Assembly (NCBI GenBank): GCA_958295785.1
Contig: OY282377.1
Location: forward strand, 5,024,896 to 5,088,895
DNA length: 64,000 nucleotides
DNA from: an uncultured Latescibacterota bacterium
Lineage (GTDB): Bacteria; Latescibacterota; UBA2968
Direction: 5' to 3'
In this document: positions 43,349 to 52,402 of the stretch, in pieces
How the letters are laid out: each line of letters opens with the position of its first letter
How positions within the stretch are numbered: position 1 is the stretch's first letter
Made by a program: the position numbers and the translations under genes
Notes under the pieces: model-generated
What the model saw: only the letters and a program-made list of their open reading frames with translations
The model's database searches: none
What the model was told of the DNA's origin: nothing

Positions 43349-43411
43349 GAGACTCAAGCCCCATAAGTGACAGCCGTGCCGCTGGCACTGACCATGAGCA
43401 TACTGCCTCCG
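43349..43411 (-). repeat. Stray copy of the ybjQ 3' end
   Basis: About 63 bases (CTCAAGCCCCATAAGTGACA through ACTGCCTCCGC) identical to 45050-45112, the last 20 codons or so of ybjQ, ending 1-2 bases from the glycosidase stop. Confidence 0.85.
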
Positions 43412-43412
43412 C

Positions 43413-44777
43413 TCAGAGCCTGTGTGTCGCAATCTCGTACATTTCATCTGTGCAGGCCGCGAGTGCTTCTTCAAGGGCGGGATAGGGCTCGCCATAACCA
43501 TCGATCAAGCCAGAATGTTGCCGGTCCTCTTTGTGCGCGACCAGGTTGGAGGCATCGATCAAGCCGCAATAGTGCCAGCCGACAAATTCCGGACGCCCAA
43601 AGGCTCGCCGGAAAAATTCAGCGGTCCATTCTGCCCGCTGTTCGAGGCTGTCGGCCACCGGGCCGTAGGGCCGCGGCATGTGGTCGGCGATCATCGTGAA
43701 CGCAGAATCGCCATTGATCAGAGGCTTGTCGGCGATCTTAGACCAGCGATCTAATCCGGGCTTTTGCACTTCGTATCGCGCGTACATCTGATAAAACACG
43801 ACGTCGGTCAACTCCCTTGTAATGGGCAATACCGTATCCAGCGAATCCGTGTTGGCATTGAGCTTGTCGCCGACGAACAGGTGATTGGGATCGTATCGCC
43901 GAATCGCATCCCGCGCTGTTTGGTAGTACCTCGCAACGACTTTTTTGAGGAACTCGACATTATCGCGCGTTTCGTTTCCATTGGAAAGGTCCGTGTGTGG
44001 CCGCCAGTCCTCGGCGGTTTGGAGCGCGTCAAACGAATCGAACGGCGTGCGATATGTCGCGTTGAAATCGCCGATCCGCCCGCGGTAGATATCGCGCATC
44101 GTCCGAACATAAGCCCTCTTTCCCGGCGCGTTGGCGGCCAAATTTCTCAACCGCCGCGGCCAACCGATTCGGGCATTCCGCTGCGCGCCGCCAATGACGT
44201 CGGGTCGTTCCCGGCAATCTTCTTCCGTCAACAACGGGCAGTCGGTCATCGCATAACCGAGCAGGAGCGAATCATCCCTTGCAGGCGCGGCAAATTCCTT
44301 TGCCATCCGCTCGCAGTGCGCCGCAAACGCATCGGCAAAGACATCTACAAAATTGCTGTCGGGTATTTCTCCTTTCCAATGTGGGATATCGACAAACTGA
44401 ATCGGCAGCATATAAGGCATAGATGGCTGTGGGGTATTGACGATAGACAACTCGGTGTGAACGCCTACCGTATTGAAGCCGTACTGGCGACACGTCTGGA
44501 GGAACCATTTCTGGAGGGCAGGCGCGAATTTGTGGCTGTTCAGATCGTCTAAGCCCAAGCGTTTCTTCCATGCCTCGCGATTGTAGTCCTGCTTCCACAA
44601 ATGGGGATGCAGATGGTTGATCCCGAAACTCAAAAACGCATTTCCCTCGGGCGTTACGAGCCACCATCTTTCGTCTTTCTCGACGCGAAAAAAGCCCGTC
44701 GCCTTGAACCTTTTGCCCGTCCAGCCGCCGAATCGATCAAAATCGCCTGCATCTCGACGCAATTCACGCCTTTTCAT
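43413..44777 (-). CDS. TIM-barrel glycoside hydrolase (agarase-like)
   Basis: 454 residues, no signal peptide. GFFRVEKDERWWLVTPEGN and AFLSFGINHLHP form the N-terminal signature of agarase/beta-galactosidase-like clan-A enzymes, followed by GFNTVGVHTE, YDPNHLFVGDKLNA and FVGWHYCGLID. The usual acid/base D/N-E after the GY strand reads GYAMTDCP, and the position of the nucleophile Glu reads NGDSAF, so catalysis may use other residues or be lost. GGAGG precedes ATG 44777. Substrate unknown. Confidence 0.7.
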   Translation of the reverse strand: MKRRELRRDAGDFDRFGGWTGKRFKATGFFRVEKDERWWLVTPEGNAFLSFGINHLHPHLWKQDYNREAWKKRLGLDDLNSHKFAPALQKWFLQTCRQYGFNTVGVHTELSIVNTPQPSMPYMLPIQFVDIPHWKGEIPDSNFVDVFADAFAAHCERMAKEFAAPARDDSLLLGYAMTDCPLLTEEDCRERPDVIGGAQRNARIGWPRRLRNLAANAPGKRAYVRTMRDIYRGRIGDFNATYRTPFDSFDALQTAEDWRPHTDLSNGNETRDNVEFLKKVVARYYQTARDAIRRYDPNHLFVGDKLNANTDSLDTVLPITRELTDVVFYQMYARYEVQKPGLDRWSKIADKPLINGDSAFTMIADHMPRPYGPVADSLEQRAEWTAEFFRRAFGRPEFVGWHYCGLIDASNLVAHKEDRQHSGLIDGYGEPYPALEEALAACTDEMYEIATHRL

Positions 44778-45052
44778 TTTCCTGCCTCCATGATGTCATT
44801 GACGTACTCCGCTTTTTATTTGACGCTCGGATCAAAGATGCTTCGGCATCCCGACAGCCTTTCACTATAGATAAAATATACGGATAGCGACTTATCGCCA
44901 AGATATAGGCGAGTTCCCAACTTTATTCACTCATTTTATTTTAGACCTACCCTCTCGCTCCGCTCATTGTAGGCTACGCCTGTGCCTATGAGGAAAGGGA
45001 ATAACGTCTCCCCTCCCCGTTGCGGGGATGGAAAGGGGGCATCCGGTCAAAC
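44778..45052. other. Intergenic region
   Basis: No gene seen. Contains a GC-rich inverted block (CTCCCCTCCCCGTTGCGGGG near 45010) related to one at 25680. Confidence 0.4.
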
Positions 45053-45373
45053 TCAAGCCCCATAAGTGACAGCCGTGCCGCTGGCACTGACCATGAGCAT
45101 ACTGCCTCCGCCAATGGTTTCGTAGTCGAGATCCACGCCAACGACGGCATTGGCACCCATGTGACTCGCCTGTGTGGTCATCTCTTCAATGGCAAGGGCT
45201 TTGGCTTTGCGGAATTCTTCCTCATAGGCGGCCGAACGTCCACCCACGACGTCGCGCACCCTTGCAAAGAGATCTTTGAAGATGTTGGCACCCAAAATGG
45301 CTTCCCCACTCACAATGCCGTGATAGGCGGTGATGGTTGCCCCTTCAATTGAGGGCGTTGTCAAAATCAGCAT
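45053..45373 (-). CDS. YbjQ/UPF0145 family protein
   Basis: 106 residues, full length for the family: [39 protein letters not shown] and the C-terminal [18 protein letters not shown] pentameric protein family with proposed heavy-metal binding; function unproven. Strong AAAAGGAGG ribosome site. The 3' end is duplicated at 43349-43411. Confidence 0.9.
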   Translation of the reverse strand: MLILTTPSIEGATITAYHGIVSGEAILGANIFKDLFARVRDVVGGRSAAYEEEFRKAKALAIEEMTTQASHMGANAVVGVDLDYETIGGGSMLMVSASGTAVTYGA

Positions 45374-45426
45374 AAAAGCCTCCTTTTACTTCTGCAGTAC
45401 TCATCAACCGATAGAAACAACCGGGT

Positions 45427-45669
45427 TCAATTTTTTTGCCGTAGCATATCTCGCAATGCAAGTCGAACCCAAAAACTTTCTGGCTCACCGAGTTTTCTGG
45501 CAATTTTTGCGGCCTTGCCGGGACTTGGGATTGTTCTTTCTTTTTTCATTCGCAAAGGTTTTGGGGCGAAGCCCAAAAAAGGAGCAACTGCTCTCTGGCT
45601 CTTATCTTCGCCCATGCGATAGCTCGCCAGCGCGTTTCCAAATGTCAGACATCCAAAGTCGCTTTCCAA
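45427..45669 (-). CDS. HTH (XRE/HigA-like) antitoxin-type protein, possibly truncated
   Basis: About 80 residues. LTFGNALASYRMGEDKSQRA, then ERTIPSPGKAAKIARKLGEP and FWVRLALRDMLRQ, resemble XRE-type antitoxins that follow RelE-like toxins. The recognition-helix region (FLGFAPKPLRMKK) is unusual. No ATG and no clear ribosome site are in place (TTG 45669 is a guess), and no toxin gene is present upstream, so this may be an orphan remnant. Confidence 0.45.
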   Translation of the reverse strand: MESDFGCLTFGNALASYRMGEDKSQRAVAPFLGFAPKPLRMKKERTIPSPGKAAKIARKLGEPESFWVRLALRDMLRQKN

Positions 45670-45748
45670 CTCGGGAATCCCATAGGGTCCTTTAGCACTC
45701 GTGTTTATTGATCTGCCCTTTACCCAAGGTCTTTGGCGACGTATCGCG

Positions 45749-46579
45749 TCACGCGCCCGGCGCGAATTGTCGCAGATAGTTGACTGCTTTGGGAACGGCG
45801 GTTTCCTCTGCTTCTGCGTCCTGCCCCTCATACACTATCGACACCCACCCGTTGTAATTCACGCCGTTCAAAATCTCGAAAATGCGCGGGTAATTCAGCC
45901 ATGCTTCTTCGCCGGTTGTGATGCGATAGATTTTCGCGCGCACATGCACGGCAAGGGGGGCGGTTTCCGCGATGCTGCCGTAGAAATTCAAGGCGGGGTC
46001 TTCTTTGCCGCGCTGACCACTCGCGCCCGGCGACCCGATGTATTGGCCCGTGTCGAGAATGTGCGACAAATAGGGGTTATCGACCATCTCGAGAATTTTT
46101 CGCACGTCTTTGCCCGTGCGCGTGACGCACCCGTGGTTGTGGTTGTGCAAACCCAAGACGACGCCTTTTTGCTCGCCGTATTCCGCGACTTCCCGCATGC
46201 AGGGGATCATGCGATCCCACACTTGCTCTTCGGGTTCGCCTTCGGCAACCCATGCGGCAAAAATACGCACGAGGGGAACGCCCATAAACTCGGCGACATC
46301 GACCCAGTGCTCAACATCGGCGATCACATCGGGCAATTCTTCATGGGGCCTGCCAAAGTTGTTGCTCACGCCAATGTACGAAATCGCCAGACCGCGCTTG
46401 AGGCAGCGCATGCGAATGTCGCGCAAATACGCCGGCGATTGAGACGCAAAGGCGCGCGTGTGAATGTCAATGCCATCCAGACGCAGATCGCATGCTTTGT
46501 CGATAAACCCCGGCAGATCGAGTTTGCCATCGCTGAACTGGTCTTTGTAACTCAGAGACATACAGCCCAATTTCATCAT
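45749..46579 (-). CDS. Sugar phosphate isomerase/epimerase (AP endonuclease 2 fold)
   Basis: 276 residues of the TIM-barrel xylose-isomerase-like family. MKLGCMSLSYKDQF start, LDGIDIHTRAF, GVVLGLHNHNH with metal ligands, HILDTGQYI and WVSIVYEGQD with the final Glu. Substrate unknown. It starts 4 bases after the class V aminotransferase stop, so the two genes are an operon. Confidence 0.88.
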   Translation of the reverse strand: MMKLGCMSLSYKDQFSDGKLDLPGFIDKACDLRLDGIDIHTRAFASQSPAYLRDIRMRCLKRGLAISYIGVSNNFGRPHEELPDVIADVEHWVDVAEFMGVPLVRIFAAWVAEGEPEEQVWDRMIPCMREVAEYGEQKGVVLGLHNHNHGCVTRTGKDVRKILEMVDNPYLSHILDTGQYIGSPGASGQRGKEDPALNFYGSIAETAPLAVHVRAKIYRITTGEEAWLNYPRIFEILNGVNYNGWVSIVYEGQDAEAEETAVPKAVNYLRQFAPGA

Positions 46580-46583
46580 GGTT

Positions 46584-47720
46584 TTATCCTTTCGTTATAT
46601 CCGCCAGTGCAGCGAGCAGGCGGGCCACATCATCGCTGCTGTTGTACAAATGCGTGGAAACGCGCACCCGTCCAAAATCGCCCCAGCACAAAACGCCGCG
46701 CTCTTCGAGGCGGTTGACCAATGCGCGACCTTCGCGGCAGGCAAAGCAGGTGTTGCCCGAACGCGCCTCTCGGGCACTCGGCGAGATGACCTCGTAGCCC
46801 AATGCCGCGAGGCCCTCGGAAACTTGTTCGGACAGGTCGCGCGCGTGATTTTCAATGCTCTCTGGCCCAATGTCCAAAATGATGCCCAGCGCGTGATCCA
46901 GGTGCATAATCACCTGCATGGCCGGGTTGCCGGGTTCGAGTTTTTCCGGCATGGGTTGTTCGGCGACTTCGGGATGTCGCTCCGCGGTTTGTTCGGGCCA
47001 AACCATGAGATTGTGCCAGCCAAAGCAAGTCGAGGCAACCCGCTCTTCTGCGCGTTGGCTCAAATAACAGGGGGCCGTGCCGTGCGTTGCCAAAAGCCAT
47101 TTGTAGCTGCTGCTCACCGCGAGGTCGGTCAGATAGGCGGGCACGCGCAACACGCCCGAGGAATGCGTGGCATCAACGGCGAATAACGCGCCTCTTTTTT
47201 TTGCGCCCTCAGAGAGTTGCGCCAAATTCAGGCACTGCCCCGTGTAAAACCCCGCATGGCTGACCGCGAGAACGCGCGTGCGGGCATCCACCGCGGCGAG
47301 GAGATCTTCTTCGCGCACGAGCCAATTTTTGTGCGGCACCAATCGGACTTCCACCCCTTTGGGTCGCAAGTGTTTCCACGAATATGCCACAGACGGAAAT
47401 TCGAGGTTGTTGGTCACGACATTGTCGCCGCGTTGCCAATCCAACCCCCGCGAAAACCAACCCATGCCCTCGGCGGCAGAGGGCATAAAGGCGATGCGAT
47501 GGGCCGGCACATCCCAAAGTTGCCCCATGCGTTGACGACAGCGTTCTCCGCGGTCGTAAATTTTGTCCCGGCCCTTGTGCGACCCGCCCTTGAATTTGGC
47601 AAATTCCGCATAGACCTGAGCCTGACTTTTGAGCCACGGGGATTCGCCGCCCGTACACAAGTGGGCGATGCCCTCAATGCCTTCAAAGGCATCGGGTGAA
47701 AGAAGGGGTGCGATAGCCAA
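46584..47720 (-). CDS. Class V aminotransferase-fold PLP enzyme
   Basis: 378 residues. PSAAEGMGWFSRGL (PLP phosphate binding), VVTNNLEFPSVAYSW, AVSHAGFYTGQ, FAVDATHSSG with the cofactor Asp and SSSYKWLLATHG with the PLP lysine. Relatives include cysteine desulfurases and isopenicillin-N epimerase-like enzymes. The start is TTG 47720, 5 bases after AGGAG. Operon with the downstream sugar isomerase. Confidence 0.88.
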   Translation of the reverse strand: MAIAPLLSPDAFEGIEGIAHLCTGGESPWLKSQAQVYAEFAKFKGGSHKGRDKIYDRGERCRQRMGQLWDVPAHRIAFMPSAAEGMGWFSRGLDWQRGDNVVTNNLEFPSVAYSWKHLRPKGVEVRLVPHKNWLVREEDLLAAVDARTRVLAVSHAGFYTGQCLNLAQLSEGAKKRGALFAVDATHSSGVLRVPAYLTDLAVSSSYKWLLATHGTAPCYLSQRAEERVASTCFGWHNLMVWPEQTAERHPEVAEQPMPEKLEPGNPAMQVIMHLDHALGIILDIGPESIENHARDLSEQVSEGLAALGYEVISPSAREARSGNTCFACREGRALVNRLEERGVLCWGDFGRVRVSTHLYNSSDDVARLLAALADITKG

Positions 47721-47870
47721 GGGAACTCCTTTCTTTGGTGCTGATCAATGAGCGGGTGGTTGTCCAATATAGGGCGCGAAAAAAAAGTGCAAAGTGCAAA
47801 GTGCAGGGCCTGCCCTGAAACGGGGTACAACTGCGTCAGCAATCCATCGACGAACCCCGTCCAACACGGC

Positions 47871-47910
47871 AAAAAAACAGGGTCATGAAACATTCGTCAT
47901 TTCACGACCC
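47871..47910 (-). terminator. Rho-independent terminator after tRNA-Glu
   Basis: Minus strand: GGGTCGTGAAA/TTTCATGACCC stem (one mismatch, 9-base loop) followed by TG and seven T. Confidence 0.8.
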
Positions 47911-47933
47911 TCGATTGATCAACGCAATTTTAA

Positions 47934-48011
47934 TGGCGACCCCGAGGGGAATCGAACCCCCGTTGCCGGGATGAAAACCCGGTGTCCTAACCACTGAACG
48001 ACGGGGTCGCC
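47934..48011 (-). tRNA. tRNA-Glu(UUC)
   Basis: Acceptor GGCGACC/GGTCGCC, D-arm TTCAGTGGTTAGGACA, anticodon stem CCGGG/CCCGG with loop TTTTCAT (anticodon UUC), T-arm GGTTCGATTCC. CCA not encoded. Confidence 0.95.
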
Positions 48012-48148
48012 TTAAGTGAGACACAATATATATAAAATCCAAAAATGAAGCAAGGCGGAAGGCGAAAAAATCAAAATCCGCGCATCTTGACAAAATGGCG
48101 ATCTCGCTATACACTGTATTTTAATTGCTCTAATTGGAGGCTGGGCCA

Positions 48149-49726
48149 ATGACCGGACGACAAACCCATTTGAGTAGCCTGACCAAGCGCAAACTGCCCA
48201 TTGGCATTCAGACCTTTTGCAAGATGCGAGAGGAAAACTGCTACTATGTCGATAAGACCGCCTACATGCGGCGATTGGTCGAAGAAGGCAGCCATTTCTT
48301 TTTGTCGCGCCCGCGTCGCTTTGGCAAGAGTCTGTTCTTGGACACGTTGAAGGAATTGTTCGAGGGCAACGCGCCGCTGTTTGAGGGGCTCTACATCTGC
48401 GACCATTGGGATTGGTCGGTTCGCTATCCTGTGGTGCGCCTGAGTTTTGGCAGCGGCAACTTCAAGGAGCCGGGCTATCTGCAAGCGAACCTGATGGCAC
48501 AACTGGACGGGGTGGAACGTCGGGCTGCCGTGAAGTCCGAGTCCGCGACAGCACCGGGGCGTTTTGCCTTTCTGATCGAGGCACTGCACGAGCGTGCGGG
48601 ACAGCGGGTTGTGGTGTTGATCGACGAGTACGACAAGCCGATTTTGGACGCGCTTGAGGAGCCGGAAATCGCCCGTGCCAACCGCGACTTTCTGCGCGGG
48701 TTGTATGCCACGATCAAGGACAGCGACGCACACGTCAAGTTTGTGTTCCTCACCGGCGTGAGCAAATTCTCCAAGGTCAGCCTATTTTCTGGCCTCAACA
48801 ATCTCAAGGACATCACGTTGGATGCGCGCTACTCAGCCATCTGCGGCTATACCGACGCGGACTTGGATACGGTATTCGCGCCAGAACTCCCCGGCTTGGA
48901 TCGGGACGAAATCCGCCGCTGGTACAACGGCTATAGCTGGCTTGGGGAGGAAAAGGTTTACAATCCGTTCGACATCCTCCTGCTCTTTGACAGGCGCCGG
49001 TTCGGCGCGTGGTGGTTCGAGACGGGCACGCCGACGTTCCTCATCGAGACGCTGATTTCGCACGGGGTCGGTTCGTTGGCTCTGGACAACATGCTGGGCA
49101 CCGACGAGTTGCTGTCGGCCTTTGACGTCGATCACATTGCCCCCGAAGCCCTGCTGTTTCAGACCGGCTATCTGACCATTCGCCATACAGAACCGCGAGG
49201 CAGCAGGACCTACTACCGTTTGGGCTACCCGAACCAAGAAGTGCGCCAGAGCTTGAACGAGAGCTTGCTGAATCACCTGACGGAAAGCCCAGCGCGGCAG
49301 GTGGAGTACATTGCCCGGTTGTACGACCTGTTGTTGGTCAACGACTTCGTCGGTCTGGAGAACTTGTTCAAGGCATTCTTCGCCAGCATTCCCTACCAGT
49401 GGCACACGAAAAACAACATCGCCGACTACGAAGGCTACTACGCCAGCGTGTTCTACTCCTACTTCGCGTCGGTGGGATTGGATATCGTTGTGGAGGACAG
49501 CAGTAGCCACGGGCGTTTGGACATGGCGGTGCGCTTCAACGACAATATTTACCTGTTCGAGTTCAAAGTGGTCGAATCGGCAGCAGAGGGCGCCGCAATG
49601 GCGCAACTGAGGGAGAAACGCTACGCAGACAAGTACCGCGACTTGAACCAGCCGATTCATCTCGTCGCCATAGCGTTCAGCCGAGAGACCCGCAATGTGG
49701 TGGGGTTCGAGACCGTTCTCGCATAA
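48149..49726 (+). CDS. AAA-ATPase-like / PD-(D/E)XK nuclease domain protein (DUF1703 type)
   Basis: 525 residues. The N-terminal part is the AAA-ATPase_like domain: GIQTFCKMREENCYYVDKT, Walker A-like SRPRRFGKSLFLDTL, Walker B LIDEYDKPI and TGVSKFSKVSLFSGLNNL. The C-terminal part is a PD-(D/E)XK domain with GRLDMAVRF and IYLFEFKV (D...ExK). Such genes are common in Bacteroidetes and uncultured lineages; a nuclease or defence role is suspected, not shown. ATG 48149 has GGAGG 8 bases upstream. Monocistronic. Confidence 0.88.
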   Translation: MTGRQTHLSSLTKRKLPIGIQTFCKMREENCYYVDKTAYMRRLVEEGSHFFLSRPRRFGKSLFLDTLKELFEGNAPLFEGLYICDHWDWSVRYPVVRLSFGSGNFKEPGYLQANLMAQLDGVERRAAVKSESATAPGRFAFLIEALHERAGQRVVVLIDEYDKPILDALEEPEIARANRDFLRGLYATIKDSDAHVKFVFLTGVSKFSKVSLFSGLNNLKDITLDARYSAICGYTDADLDTVFAPELPGLDRDEIRRWYNGYSWLGEEKVYNPFDILLLFDRRRFGAWWFETGTPTFLIETLISHGVGSLALDNMLGTDELLSAFDVDHIAPEALLFQTGYLTIRHTEPRGSRTYYRLGYPNQEVRQSLNESLLNHLTESPARQVEYIARLYDLLLVNDFVGLENLFKAFFASIPYQWHTKNNIADYEGYYASVFYSYFASVGLDIVVEDSSSHGRLDMAVRFNDNIYLFEFKVVESAAEGAAMAQLREKRYADKYRDLNQPIHLVAIAFSRETRNVVGFETVLA

Positions 49727-49781
49727 GGCGTAGCAATAGATAGTGGCTGGTGGTCGGTGGTCAGTGGCCTGTCCACCGCTT

Positions 49782-49809
49782 CGGGCGGGCACGGGGCCGC
49801 GCCCCTACG
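49782..49809 (+). repeat. REP-like GC hairpin repeat (family 1)
   Basis: CGGGCGGGCACGGGGCCGCG form, downstream of the AAA-ATPase gene. Confidence 0.85.
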
Positions 49810-49910
49810 ATAGCCTTTCATCCTGAAAATCCTGATTTGATTTTTGAGGGTGGAAGGTTGAGTGGCCTTCTCCCCTCTCGCTTGGGGCGCGGGAGAGGGG
49901 AGGCCTTAAC

Positions 49911-50381
49911 ATACCCATTTGATTTTAAGTTGTCCGTATCCTGCCTCCCATCAGGGAGGAATGAGGAATGGGAACAGGCTTACGTAAAGCGTTTGGTTCT
50001 GCCTCCTTGTGGGTTGCCTTCGATGCGTTGGCTACGCCTGTGCCTACGGCGTGCGGCGTCAAACGCTCAAATTATTCGCGTTTTCATACTTGTTTTCAAC
50101 AGCAAAAAAAGTAGGCGAGCGGGGTACAACTGCCTTAGCAGTTCAAAAATGCCGCTCTCAAACGCCGAGGGGCTTGCACAGCGCAAAACGCTTTTGTAAC
50201 AGGACGCCATGTGCTGGCCTGCAAGGTGGGTTGCATCATGGCTGTGGGTTGCGAGACGGCCTTGCGCGCTGTGCGTGATGGCTTTGTCTGATGGTCTTTT
50301 GGGATGGCATTTTTGCAATGGCTTCTTTGAATGATTGCGTAACGTCAAGGGGATCGCTTGTGCTGGTAGCATATTGGTATA
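49911..50381 (+). repeat. Family-2 long repeat, copy c
   Basis: About 470 bases starting ACCCATTTGATTTTAAGTTG and ending near AGGGGATCGCTTGTGCTGG. No gene seen in it. Confidence 0.75.
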
Positions 50382-50406
50382 ACCCCTGTCTTGAAAGGAA
50401 TGCACT

Positions 50407-51369
50407 TTGGCAAAATTCAATGTTCTGCTCTTTGAGCCTGTCCATCCATGTGGACAAAATCACCTCCTCGAAAACGACTGTGAGATTATCTGGGCCAAGG
50501 GATTTGAACCCGATCAAATCATCGCCTCGGTCAAAGATGCAGATGGCATTCTCGCACGCGCTCGGGGCATCATCGACGGCTCGGTTATGGATCGGGCGCC
50601 GCGCCTCAAAGTCATTGGTCGGCACGGCATTGGGGTTGACAATATCGACGTTGACGCGGCAACTGAACGCGGAATTTACGCGGTCAACACGCCCAGCGCG
50701 CCCGTTGAAGCCGTTGCCGAATACGTGGCGATGGCGTTTATCGCCCTGCCGCGCAAAATTGCCCAAGCCGATGCCGCGACCCGTTCGGGCGACTGGGCGT
50801 TTCGAGACCGGGTTCACGCGCCCGAATTGCTCGGCAAAACCCTGGGGATCGTCGGTTTTGGGCGCATTGGTCGCCGCCTTGCAGAAATTTGTTCCCTCGG
50901 CTTTGGCATGACGGTCATCTACGCCGATGAATTTCCCGCGCCCAAAAAAGAAGAAATTCGCCTGAATGCGCGCCGCGTTTCATTTGACGCCCTCCTCCCT
51001 GCCGCCGACTATATCAGCCTGAACGTGCCCCTCCTCGACAGCACGCACCACCTCATCAATGCCGAAACACTCGCCTGCATGCAACCCCACGCCATTTTGG
51101 CCAATTGCAGCCGCGGGCCGGTCGTGGATGAACAAGCACTCGCAACCGCGCTGAAAAACAACCGCATTGGCGGCGCGATTATCGACGTTTTTGAACGCGA
51201 ACCCGCGGCGTGCGACAATCCCCTTTTTGAACTCGACAACGTGCTCCTGTCGCCCCATTATTCTGGACACTCGGACGAATCCATACAAAAAATGGCGATG
51301 GTCGCCTCGGACATCGTGCGCGTGCTCAATGGGCAGAAACCCGAGTTTCCAGTCAATGGGCCGTTCTAA
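50407..51369 (+). CDS. D-2-hydroxyacid dehydrogenase (phosphoglycerate dehydrogenase-like)
   Basis: 320 residues. GRHGIGVDNIDVDAA, the NAD-binding GIVGFGRIGRRLAE, catalytic Arg in NCSRGPVVDE, Glu in DVFEREP and His in LLSPHYSGHS. No ACT domain, so it may act on a hydroxyacid other than 3-phosphoglycerate. The start is TTG 50407, 7 bases after AAGGA. Start of a plus-strand run of metabolic genes. Confidence 0.92.
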   Translation: MAKFNVLLFEPVHPCGQNHLLENDCEIIWAKGFEPDQIIASVKDADGILARARGIIDGSVMDRAPRLKVIGRHGIGVDNIDVDAATERGIYAVNTPSAPVEAVAEYVAMAFIALPRKIAQADAATRSGDWAFRDRVHAPELLGKTLGIVGFGRIGRRLAEICSLGFGMTVIYADEFPAPKKEEIRLNARRVSFDALLPAADYISLNVPLLDSTHHLINAETLACMQPHAILANCSRGPVVDEQALATALKNNRIGGAIIDVFEREPAACDNPLFELDNVLLSPHYSGHSDESIQKMAMVASDIVRVLNGQKPEFPVNGPF

Positions 51370-51514
51370 TTCCGCTCTTTGAAGGCAATCCGCCACAACA
51401 GGCACAAAGCATGTGGTGTCGTTCAGTATAGGCGCGGTAGATTTACCCTTTTGTGCTTTTGTGCTTTCTGGGGCAAATCAACAAAATGTCCAACCCATTG
51501 TGAAGGAGTTGACG

Positions 51515-52330
51515 ATGCGATACATTATGCTCGGCAGTGGCGCGGTGCGGGACAATCCGAATCGCGGTGGGCCGTCGCAATTGTTGCAAATTGGCGATGA
51601 GAACTGGATGTTTGACTGCGGCAGGTCCGCGTGTACAAATCTGGCGCGTGCAGGCGTGCATTGCGAAAATGTGGATCGGCTGTTTTTGACGCACCTGCAT
51701 TTTGATCACATCGTCGATGTGCCCTATCTCGTGTTTGTAGGCTGGGTGAAAGTGCGCGCAAACCCCTTGCAGATTTACGGCCCCATCGGGACAAAGCACT
51801 TTGTGACGCATGTGATTCGCCCGCCGTTTGAGCAGGATATTCAAAGTCGCATTGGGCACGGAAAAGACGACAGTGTGTTGGATCCAGAAGTGATTGAGAT
51901 CGGCGAAAAGGGCGAGTTTTTAGCGACAGATGATTTCCAAGTGTCTGCGACATTTACGGATCACGGCGGCATTCCCACGCTGGCCTACCGCGTGGATACC
52001 CCAGATCGCCGCGTCGTGATTACCGGAGACGGAAATCCCGATGGCGAATTTCCCGCGTTCTGCCGGGATGCGGATTTGTTGTCTATCGAATGTTCGGGCA
52101 CGGCTGAATTTTTGGCGACCCAACCCTGGGGGGCATGGCATATTACACCGCCGGAAATCGCGGCGATAGCAACCGAGGCCCGCGCCAAATGCGTGATGAT
52201 CAAGCATCTGGTGATCGAAGATATCACCGGCGATTTAGAAGTTGTACATCGCATGGGCGACCAGATTCGCAACGGATATGACGGAAAAGTGCTGGTGGGC
52301 GAAGATGGATTGCTCGTCGAAATTGGATAA
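51515..52330 (+). CDS. Metallo-beta-lactamase-fold hydrolase (RNase Z-like)
   Basis: 271 residues. MRYIMLGSGAVRDNPNRGG start, THLHFDHIVDVP (HxHxDH metal site), FTDHGGIPTLAYRV, VITGDGNP and a C-terminal KHLVIED with the last His. Similar to RNase Z/arylsulfatase-type MBL proteins; substrate unknown. AGGAG 6 bases before ATG 51515. Confidence 0.88.
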   Translation: MRYIMLGSGAVRDNPNRGGPSQLLQIGDENWMFDCGRSACTNLARAGVHCENVDRLFLTHLHFDHIVDVPYLVFVGWVKVRANPLQIYGPIGTKHFVTHVIRPPFEQDIQSRIGHGKDDSVLDPEVIEIGEKGEFLATDDFQVSATFTDHGGIPTLAYRVDTPDRRVVITGDGNPDGEFPAFCRDADLLSIECSGTAEFLATQPWGAWHITPPEIAAIATEARAKCVMIKHLVIEDITGDLEVVHRMGDQIRNGYDGKVLVGEDGLLVEIG

Positions 52331-52402
52331 CTGATCGCGCTTTTTGTCGCGTATTATGGGAAATGCCAAGGTATGAACGCCAATGATGCTCGGAGATGCG
52401 CG

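Noticed and set aside
51413-51514. Longer start for the MBL-fold protein
   Set aside because: The added residues are low complexity; AGGAG sits 6 bases before ATG 51515, where the fold begins.
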